The translations under genes were made by a program, and so were the position numbers. Below, one piece after another: positions 58,305-64,000 of a DNA stretch of 64,000 bases. The notes under the pieces are model-generated. The model saw nothing but the letters and a program-made list of their open reading frames with translations, made no database searches and was not told the DNA's origin. Source of the DNA: Phycisphaerales bacterium (GTDB lineage Bacteria; Planctomycetota; Phycisphaerae; UBA1845); the NCBI GenBank assembly GCA_020852275.1, contig JADZBE010000027.1:1-64000 (forward strand), read 5' to 3'. Position 1 is the first letter of the stretch. The number at the start of each line of letters is the position of its first letter.

Positions 58305-58418
58305 ATGACCCCATCTGAGAGCAAGCCGCAGGACGAGACCATGGAGCGCTATTGTGATTGCGCCAAGCAAAAAGACCGCATGGGTCCGCACGAGCAGATT
58401 CGTGCCCAGAAAACCTGA
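58305..58418 (+). CDS. Possible very small protein
   Basis: 37 codons from an ATG with GGAGG seven bases upstream (MTPSESKPQDETMERYCDCA). It is hydrophilic with one CDC motif. It starts 33 bp after hppD. No family is known and the frame is short, so confidence is low. Confidence 0.35.
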   Translation: MTPSESKPQDETMERYCDCAKQKDRMGPHEQIRAQKT

Positions 58419-58558
58419 GGTGAGGCGGGGATCTGCCCAATCATGGCACACCGGCTGGCAATGTCTGAATCGCGGAACATAGCGGCAGTTGGATCTACCG
58501 TGAAAAAGAGCGGGGGTTCCCACCCGAAACCGCGACAGTATGTCCCGTGGAAACCGAA

Positions 58559-58819
58559 ATGCCAAAAGTCAGTGAGTTTTATGGAATCCAGATATACTTC
58601 TACTTCGAGGACCACCCACCCGCACACTTCCATGCGTTTTATGGCGACAACGAAGCAAAAGTCGCGATTGAGTCGTTGGACATCATTGCCGGCCGTCTTC
58701 CTCCCCGCGCGTATGCCCTGGTCGTGGAATAGGCATTGAAACGCAGAGCTGAGTTACGCCGGGCTTGGGAACAAGCCTCACGGCCCGGACCGATCGGCCC
58801 TATTCAACCGTTGGACTGA
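58559..58819 (+). pseudogene. DUF4160 protein interrupted by an in-frame TAG
   Basis: From the ATG at 58559 the sequence MPKVSEFYGIQIYFYFEDHP, then PAHFHAFYGDNEAKVAIE, is a clear DUF4160 domain. A TAG occurs at 58730-58732 (LVVE-stop). The same frame then continues ALKRRAELRRAWEQASRPGP to a TGA at 58817, which matches the C-terminal half (family consensus E-W-A-x-H-x-x-EL-x-x-NW). The stop replaces the Trp codon TGG expected after Glu, so a single G-to-A change inactivated or shortened the gene, or there is a sequencing error. DUF2442 follows 11 bp later. Confidence 0.75.
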
Positions 58820-58830
58820 GGATTCAAATC

Positions 58831-59112
58831 ATGGAACGAATTACTTGTGCAGAAGCTCGACCCGCTTATCGCCTCTGGCTGCGATTCACCGACGCAAGTG
58901 AAGGCGAGATCGACCTTTCACACTTGGTAGGCCGGGGTGTGTTCGCATCATGGAGTGATCCGGCTCGTTTTGCGCAAGTCAAAGTCGACCCCGTGACCCG
59001 CACCGTCTGCTGGCCGGGCGGGATTGACCTGGACCCGGACGTGCTTTATGCGCGAGTGACGGGCAAACCGGTTCCCGGCGCGGACGCGATGGCAACGTCT
59101 CGCGCCTCATGA
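58831..59112 (+). CDS. DUF2442 protein
   Basis: 93 residues from the ATG at 58831. The sequence RLWLRFTDASEGEIDLSHLVGRGVF, then FAQVKVDPVTRTVCWPGGIDLDPDVLYARV, is typical of DUF2442, a small protein often encoded next to DUF4160 and considered a possible toxin-antitoxin or mobile-associated pair. This copy is intact while its DUF4160 partner has a premature stop. Confidence 0.85.
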   Translation: MERITCAEARPAYRLWLRFTDASEGEIDLSHLVGRGVFASWSDPARFAQVKVDPVTRTVCWPGGIDLDPDVLYARVTGKPVPGADAMATSRAS

Positions 59113-59127
59113 GAGGGAGGCATTCGG

Positions 59128-59460
59128 ATGTCGGACTTGGCGGCCAAACAATGTACTCCCTGCCGCGGCGGCGTGCCGCCGCTGACAGGAGCGGCGTTGA
59201 AAAATCTGCTTGCGCAGGTCTCCGGCTGGCAGGCAATGCGGGAGCATCATCTCGCCAAGGAGTACGCGTTCCCCGACTTCGCCGCGGCACTGGCGTTCGT
59301 CAACCGGGTCGGCTCGCTGGCGGAGGAACAGGGGCATCATCCGGACGTGTACCTGGCGTGGGGCAAGGTGCGGATCGAGATCTGGACGCACAAGATTGAC
59401 GGGCTGACCGAAAGCGACTTCATCCTTGCGGCCAAGATCGACGGCTTGGAAGCGCTATGA
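59128..59460 (+). CDS. phhB: Pterin-4a-carbinolamine dehydratase
   Basis: 110 residues. The enzyme dehydrates 4a-hydroxytetrahydrobiopterin formed by aromatic amino-acid hydroxylases. The active-site segment is GHHPDVYLAWGKVRIEIWTHKIDGLTESDF, with H70, H71, P72, D73 and H88. The ATG has GGGAGG upstream. With hppD nearby this suggests a phenylalanine hydroxylase elsewhere; none is in the window. In other bacteria the protein can act as a dimerisation cofactor or in molybdopterin metabolism, so the role is not certain. Confidence 0.93.
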   Translation: MSDLAAKQCTPCRGGVPPLTGAALKNLLAQVSGWQAMREHHLAKEYAFPDFAAALAFVNRVGSLAEEQGHHPDVYLAWGKVRIEIWTHKIDGLTESDFILAAKIDGLEAL

Positions 59461-59550
59461 GCTGTTCGCTGTAAGCTGTAAGCTGTAAGCCGGATGGCTC
59501 ATCGACACTTGTGATATGGCTAACAGCGCATAGCCAAGAGCTTACAGCCC
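59461..59550. repeat. Heptamer tandem repeat GCTGTAA with inverted end
   Basis: GCTGTTC followed by three exact GCTGTAA units begins directly after the phhB stop. An inverse, GCTTACAGC, lies at 59540-59548, and GGCTAACAGCGCATAGCC forms a small hairpin between them. Confidence 0.7.
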
Positions 59551-59598
59551 TCCTTGTTCCAAACGATGGTAGAGGAGCGATACGGAAAGAACGAATCC

Positions 59599-60771
59599 AT
59601 GAACAAAGTTGCGACAACCACGTTACCCATGGCCGATCGGGTCAAGGGCATTCGCCAGTCGGACATCCGCCGGTATTCGGCCATCTGTCAGGCGATGGGC
59701 GGCGTGAATCTTTCGCAGGGCGTCTGTGATCAGCCGGCGCCGAAGGAAGTGAAGGAAGCCGCCAAGCGCGCGATCGACGAAGATCACGCCATCTATACGC
59801 ACCTCAAAGGCATCGCGCCGCTGCGGCAGGCCATCGCAGGGAAGATGAGGGCGTTCAACGGCATCGAGTGCGACCCGGAGACGCAGGTGGCGGTCAACGT
59901 CGGCACGGCCGGCTCCTTCGCCTGCACGAGCCTCTCCATTCTCAATCCGGGCGACGAGGTGTTGATCTTCTCCCCCTACTACAGTTACCACGTGAATCTG
60001 CTTTCGCTGATCGGTGCGAAGCCAACGTATGTGGACTTGAAGCCGCCGCAGTGGAATTACGACTCCGCGCAGCTTGCGGCGGCATTCAACGCGCGCACGC
60101 GAATGATTGTCATCAACACGCCCGCCAATCCGACCGGCAAGGTGTTTTCACGCGAGGAATTGAAGGAAATCGCGGCGCTGGCGGACCGTCACAACTGCTG
60201 GATCGTAACGGACGAGATTTATGAGTACATCACGCACGAGGCGCCGCACGTCTCGATCGGCGCCTTCCCCGAGGCCCGCGAGCGGACACTCACCATCAGC
60301 GGCGCTTCCAAGACCTATGCGGTGACGGGTTGGCGCGTGGGCTATACCGTAGGTGCGGCCGACATGATCGAGCGCATCGCCGTGGTCAGCGATCTGTTCT
60401 ACATCTGCGCGCCCGCGCCGCTGCAGCACGGCATTGTCGCAGGCCTGGGTCTGCCGCAATCCTATTATGAGCAGATGCGCAAGGACTATGAGATCAAGCG
60501 CAATCTCATGGCCGATACGCTTCGCGGGATCGGCTTCACGCCATACCTGCCAACGGGAAGCTACTACATGCTGGCGGCGTTCGAGCGCGGTCGCTGGTCC
60601 GGCGCCGTGGCCGCGGCGGAGAGCATTCTCGAATCAACCGGCGTGGCGTCCGTTCCCGGATCGGCGTTCTATCGCAACCCCGCCGACGGCGAAAACCAGC
60701 TTCGCTTCTGCTACGCCAAGAAGATGCCCGAATTGGAAGAAGCCTGCCGCAGACTGATGAAGCTGCGTTAG
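59599..60771 (+). CDS. Class I aminotransferase (aspartate/aromatic type)
   Basis: 390 residues from the ATG at 59599, preceded by GGAAAG; alternative starts lie up to 15 codons upstream. Fold-type I PLP enzyme: NTPANPTGKVFS (about 173-184), cofactor Asp in IVTDEIYEY, PLP lysine K238 in SGASKTYAVTGWRVGY and a C-terminal Arg in QLRFCYAKK. Sub-family 1-alpha aspartate or aromatic aminotransferases are the nearest type. Proximity to hppD and phhB makes tyrosine to 4-hydroxyphenylpyruvate a plausible reaction, but aspartate or methionine aminotransferase is as likely from motifs alone. Confidence 0.9.
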   Translation: MNKVATTTLPMADRVKGIRQSDIRRYSAICQAMGGVNLSQGVCDQPAPKEVKEAAKRAIDEDHAIYTHLKGIAPLRQAIAGKMRAFNGIECDPETQVAVNVGTAGSFACTSLSILNPGDEVLIFSPYYSYHVNLLSLIGAKPTYVDLKPPQWNYDSAQLAAAFNARTRMIVINTPANPTGKVFSREELKEIAALADRHNCWIVTDEIYEYITHEAPHVSIGAFPEARERTLTISGASKTYAVTGWRVGYTVGAADMIERIAVVSDLFYICAPAPLQHGIVAGLGLPQSYYEQMRKDYEIKRNLMADTLRGIGFTPYLPTGSYYMLAAFERGRWSGAVAAAESILESTGVASVPGSAFYRNPADGENQLRFCYAKKMPELEEACRRLMKLR

Positions 60772-60793
60772 CGATCCGGGGCGAAGGGCGACG

Positions 60794-60968
60794 CTCGTCA
60801 TTTCCGGAAAGCTGGGAATCCAGTTTCGTCGTTCCCGCGCAGGCGGGAATCCCGACGGTGGCGTGTGAGGAGGCACGGATCCGGCGGTTTTCCCGGGTGG
60901 ACCTGGACCCCCGCCTGCGCGGGGGTGACGGACCCCATGTACGGTTTCGAACTCCACCACGGGCTGCC
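60794..60968. repeat. Repeat family 1, copy 6 (long form)
   Basis: The longest copy: CGTCATTTCCGGAAAGCTGG, CGTTCCCGCGCAGGCGGGAA, a core with GCGGTTTTCCCGGGTGGACC, then CCCCCGCCTGCGCGGGGGTG and the tail GGTTTCGAACTCCACCACGG. Confidence 0.85.
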
Positions 60969-61011
60969 AGGCCTGGGCTATTGGCAGGAGCGGCCGCACC
61001 GCAAGCAATGC

Positions 61012-61040
61012 GAGCACCGGGGGATGATCCCCCGGTGCTC
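61012..61040. repeat. Perfect 12-bp hairpin GAGCACCGGGGG/CCCCCGGTGCTC
   Basis: Loop ATGAT. There is no downstream T-run on either strand, so this is a palindromic repeat or a structural stop for convergent transcripts rather than a canonical terminator. Confidence 0.6.
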
Positions 61041-61141
61041 ACGGGTGTGGGGTGTGTGTATTGTGAGTGCGGCCCGCGGGCGCGCCGCGGCTCGCGCGAC
61101 AGCCGGCCCCCGACTTGCGCCGGGGGTGCTGAAATGCCGCG

Positions 61142-63217
61142 CTATTCGTCCTTCATCATCTGCTGGTACTTCTCATAAAGCCGCGGGTCGCTCTTCTGGA
61201 GATCCTGTTCGCTCCTAAACGTGCGGATCATTTCCGAGTCGCCCTTGCGGATGTGGACCTCGATGCTCCCGTCCGGCGCGACATGGTAGCTCTGCCTCGC
61301 CTTGCTCAGTCCACTTAATCCCGGCTGGCCGTCCTTGAAGAACGAGTCGAGCTTGCCGAGGTGCTCGCGCCACTGCTTGAAGTCGCCGTCGTCGAAATTC
61401 TGCTTCCACTCCGACTCGATGTCCTTCATCGCGCCCTGAAACGCCTCTTCGGCCTCGCGCAGTTTCGCCTTCAGTTCCTCAAGGTATTTCGGGTCGCCCG
61501 CCCCGCCGTGTCGAAGCCATGAGTGCGGGTCCGCGCCCTGACCGCCGAAGAACGCCCCCCCTCCGTGTCCTTCGATCAGGGAAGCGGCCTCCTCATCATT
61601 CTTGCGAAGCTCCTCGCGGTTGGCATAGGACGCTTTCTTCTCATTGCCCTGAGCGTCCTTGCGAACGACGTCGATCTGGCCATCCTCGCCCTGCTCGACG
61701 ACGATCGTTTCGCCGTTGATGGTGCGCTCGATGCGGATGGACTGCCGGTCGCCGTCCACATAGAACTTCTGAATCGTGCTCTGGCCATGCGGCATGAGTT
61801 TCTGGATCACGCCGGGCAGCCCTTCCACGTCCGCAGCGTCCAGGTCGTCGATGTCCTCAACGATCCACGCGCCATTCTCGTCGGGGCGGATAATCCGCCC
61901 GCGGAGGTTGACGGAATCCTCGGCCGTCATGCCCGGCGCGAAGTCGAACTTCCACTGAAAGTCCCCGCTGCGTTGGGCGAGCGTCGCATCGAGCTTCAGC
62001 GCCTTGCCCTGCCGCATCACGTCCAACGTCACGCGATCACCGGCTTTGAGCGCGCCGATCAACTCCGCCACGGCCGGGACGCCGCCGCTCGCCGGCTGCC
62101 CGTTCACCGCAGTGATGATGTCGAAACGCAGCAGGCCGGCCTTTTCCGCCGGACTGTCCTTGACGATGTTGAGCACGGTGACGCCCTGTCCCGCGGCCAG
62201 ATCAAGCTGCGCAGAAAGGATGTCGGAAACCTCGCCGAGCTGCACGCCGAGCCACGCGCCGGAATTCGCGCCCGCGACGGCCACCGCCGCCGCGCGCGGC
62301 GCCTGGACGACGTCCTCGCTGATCGTGGTGAACATGGACGGCGTCAGCGCCAAGGTCGCGCCGTTTGCTGCGGAGAAGCTCGTCGTTGGCGTCAAGGTCA
62401 TCATCCCCGAGGCACCCCCGACGGCTGCGCTCATCGTCGCGGGCTTGCACTCCACGGCCACGCCGCAGTTGACGGATGTGTTGCACGTCGCGCCGCTGGC
62501 GCACCCTGCGCCCGTGGTGGACTTGGCGCCGGACGTACATGCGGCGCCCGTTGCACAAGTGGCGCCTGTCGCGCACTTCGCCGCCCCACTTCCGCAGCAA
62601 CAGGTGCTGGACTTCGCGCTGGTAGTCGGCGGGCAGATCATCACCCTCCCCGGCGCTCTGCCTTGGATCATGAGCTGCCCGCTCGAAAGCGTCCGGCACG
62701 GCTTGCCGTCGCCGGTCGTGCACGTCACCTGGCACTGGCCCGCACTGTCCGTCGGCGAGCAGATCATCACTTGGCCGGGCGCTGCGCCCTGAATCGTGAG
62801 CTGCCCACAGGACAGGGACTGACAGGTTTTTCCATCGCCGGTGGTGCAGGTCACGCCGCACTGCACCGCGCCGGCGCCGGAAGGCGAGCAGACCAGGATG
62901 CGCTGATTTCCCTGCTGAAGCGACAACTGCCCGCATTCCATTTTGCAGGGCGCGCCGCCCTTGTCGTCGCAGACCCACACGCAGACGTTTCTACCGTCGC
63001 CGCCGGCGAGTTGGGCGCTGCCGCCCGGCTTGCAGGTGATGACGCAGTTCGTGGCCGTTCCCGCCGTCGTGCCGCATTTCATCTGCGACGGCGCGCAGCG
63101 CACTTCTTCCATCGCCGCCGCCGCAGCATTCGCGCCTGAAGCGCTGGCCACCCCGCCCGCGCTGAGCAGCGCCAGCACTGCTCCGAAGTTCCACTGTCGA
63201 TCGATCCGCATTCTCAT
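61142..63217 (-). CDS. Secreted PDZ protein with Cys-rich 42-residue repeats
   Basis: 691 residues from the ATG at 63217; AGGAG lies seven bases upstream, better than the ATG at 63235. After a signal (FGAVLALLSAGGVASASG), residues 41-200 hold repeats spaced exactly 42 residues: C95-GQL, C137-GQL and S179-GQL, each followed by an IQG-x-APG-x-VMIC type strand. C124-TTGDGK and C166-TTGDGK fall within the same period. Residues 206-257 are a low-complexity Cys-Ala-Thr-Gly tract. A PDZ domain follows (about 318-405: GAWLGVQLGEVSDILSA, DSPAEKAGLLRFDIITAVNGQ), then a charged helical tail (about 530-691). No protease active site is seen. An anti-sigma-like gene lies upstream. Confidence 0.88.
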   Translation of the reverse strand: MRMRIDRQWNFGAVLALLSAGGVASASGANAAAAAMEEVRCAPSQMKCGTTAGTATNCVITCKPGGSAQLAGGDGRNVCVWVCDDKGGAPCKMECGQLSLQQGNQRILVCSPSGAGAVQCGVTCTTGDGKTCQSLSCGQLTIQGAAPGQVMICSPTDSAGQCQVTCTTGDGKPCRTLSSGQLMIQGRAPGRVMICPPTTSAKSSTCCCGSGAAKCATGATCATGAACTSGAKSTTGAGCASGATCNTSVNCGVAVECKPATMSAAVGGASGMMTLTPTTSFSAANGATLALTPSMFTTISEDVVQAPRAAAVAVAGANSGAWLGVQLGEVSDILSAQLDLAAGQGVTVLNIVKDSPAEKAGLLRFDIITAVNGQPASGGVPAVAELIGALKAGDRVTLDVMRQGKALKLDATLAQRSGDFQWKFDFAPGMTAEDSVNLRGRIIRPDENGAWIVEDIDDLDAADVEGLPGVIQKLMPHGQSTIQKFYVDGDRQSIRIERTINGETIVVEQGEDGQIDVVRKDAQGNEKKASYANREELRKNDEEAASLIEGHGGGAFFGGQGADPHSWLRHGGAGDPKYLEELKAKLREAEEAFQGAMKDIESEWKQNFDDGDFKQWREHLGKLDSFFKDGQPGLSGLSKARQSYHVAPDGSIEVHIRKGDSEMIRTFRSEQDLQKSDPRLYEKYQQMMKDE

Positions 63218-63313
63218 GCTCTTGCTCCTTGACATGTTGGTTGGATGTGAGTCTTGATTCACTCTACGGGTTCGGCGGATGCGCTCCGAGCCAGGCCCCT
63301 GTGGCACACTCAA

Positions 63314-63426
63314 AGCCGCGCCCGTCAGGAAGCGGTGCTTCGTGCGTCGTGCCGCATCTTCTGCCGCTCCCTTAGATCGCACGGGTCGCTTCCTTACGGG
63401 CGCGGCTCCGAACGGGCGCGGCTCCG
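63314..63426. repeat. Repeat family 2, degenerate copy
   Basis: GCCGCGCCCGTCAGGAAGCG at 63314 and the inverse CGCTTCCTTACGGGCGCGGC at about 63386-63405 form the pair; a further CGGGCGCGGCTCCG follows. It lies between the anti-sigma-like and PDZ genes. Confidence 0.75.
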
Positions 63427-63454
63427 ATAAGAGGCGATCCGTTCGCATAGGCCA

Positions 63455-64000
63455 CTACAGTCCGTCTGGATCCCCGGTGCCCGAAGCCGCGCCGCCGGGG
63501 ATCCGCAGCGTCTGCGTTCGGTCGAGTTCGAGAATCCAAACTTTCCCGTCGCGGTCGATCACGCCGATCACGTCCCGCGAGGTGTTTCGTTTCACGTTGG
63601 TTGGATTCGTGCTGACCGGAGTCCCCCATTCCATCCGGGGTGGCTGCATATGGGGAAGGACGACGTCCGAGTTGGTGTTCTGGTTAAGCGAAACCCGCTG
63701 GGTCGCGCTGCGCTGCGCGGGAAAGATCACCGCGATCATGATCGCCGCCGCAGCCGCCGCAGGAACGAACCACCGCTCCAACAGCGCCCACCCGCGCTGC
63801 CCGCGCGAGGGCGCGACGATCGCCCCGGCCTGCGCGAGCGACCCCGTTGCGTCCTGTCGCCGCGGCGCCAGCGACTCGACGAGCGCGGCGGACGCGAGCC
63901 GGTCAACGGCCGCGAAATCATCGTGCATCTCGCGCAGCCGCGGATTGCGGATCATCTCGCGGTTGAGCTGAAGCGCCTGCTCGTCGTCCAGCTCGCCGTG
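63455..64000 (-). CDS. Anti-sigma-factor-like membrane protein, C-terminal part (start outside window)
   Basis: 181 codons visible; the frame is open to the window edge. The first visible residues, HGELDDEQALQLNREMIRNP, match the DGELD motif at the end of zinc-finger anti-sigma (zf-HC2-type) domains, so the Cys/His part is probably just beyond the edge. A single membrane helix follows (LERWFVPAAAAAAIMIAVIF), then a soluble C-terminal domain with VIDRDGKVWILELDRTQTLR. It probably sequesters an ECF sigma factor encoded farther upstream. The PDZ gene is 237 bp downstream on the same strand. Confidence 0.75.
   Translation of the reverse strand, partial: HGELDDEQALQLNREMIRNPRLREMHDDFAAVDRLASAALVESLAPRRQDATGSLAQAGAIVAPSRGQRGWALLERWFVPAAAAAAIMIAVIFPAQRSATQRVSLNQNTNSDVVLPHMQPPRMEWGTPVSTNPTNVKRNTSRDVIGVIDRDGKVWILELDRTQTLRIPGGAASGTGDPDGL

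Larger units (their letters stand above)
60772..61141. other. Intergenic region composed of repeats
   Basis: Between the convergent aminotransferase and PDZ genes are the family-1 copy (60794-60968) and a perfect hairpin (61012-61040). CCCCCGACTTGCGCCGGGGG follows near 61106. Confidence 0.75.

Noticed and set aside
60940-60970. tRNA T-arm-like GGTTTCGAACTCC
   Set aside because: It is the tail of repeat family 1; no cloverleaf can be drawn around it.

Overview
The window is G+C-rich, densely coded bacterial chromosome and most likely comes from a member of the Planctomycetota. Several features point that way together: a single very long SecD-SecF fusion, proteins resembling DUF1800, DUF1844, DUF2617 and DUF3352, a PEP-CTERM protein, HAF-repeat and BNR-type secreted propellers, a secreted sulfatase-modifying-factor-like protein, and many dispersed palindromic repeats. 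No rRNA, tRNA, transposase, phage or CRISPR locus was seen. The class cannot be fixed by eye; a Phycisphaerae-like lineage is only a guess.

Left part (1-21281): a truncated DUF1800 gene and a secreted DUF3352-like gene are followed by a His/Cys-repeat lipoprotein, a DUF2617-like gene and secDF. Next is a manganese cluster on the minus strand (mntH, a universal stress protein and an MntR-like regulator) with a palindromic candidate operator over the mntH promoter. Then come rplU, a 72-residue lipoprotein, nadA, a DUF2079 membrane protein, an M32 carboxypeptidase, a DUF433/DUF5615 putative toxin-antitoxin pair and fumC.

Middle part (21626-46180): a seven-haem cytochrome, a HAF-repeat protein, a double-FHA protein, a zinc-ribbon protein, a large BNR propeller, an MFS transporter and a glycosyltransferase fused to DUF2934 lead into a plus-strand metal-efflux operon (34054-45943). 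It encodes a small Cys-rich secreted protein, an outer-membrane TolC-type factor, and two successive adaptor/HME-RND pump pairs. The two adaptors carry different metal-binding N-termini, one His-rich and one with three C-x2-H-x6-C-x2-C repeats, so one outer channel may serve two pumps.

Right part (46188-64000): thioredoxin reductase, a Tat-type PLP enzyme, D-amino-acid transaminase, rhomboid protease and DUF1844 genes lie on the minus strand. A hydrolase, a quinone-oxidoreductase-like enzyme, a PEP-CTERM protein and the secreted SUMF1-like protein lie on the plus strand. An aromatic-amino-acid group follows: hppD, phhB and a class I aminotransferase, interrupted by a DUF4160/DUF2442 pair whose DUF4160 gene has a premature TAG. 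The window ends with a minus-strand anti-sigma-like gene upstream of a secreted PDZ protein with an unusual Cys-rich 42-residue repeat.

Four recurrent repeat types occupy intergenic space: (1) CATTCCCGC/GCGGGAAT palindromes at six loci, (2) an inverted-repeat element exemplified by a 140-bp copy with perfect 21-bp ends, (3) GGTTGGAAACC units including a 26-bp-period tandem array, and (4) a two-hairpin GGCAGGTC element.
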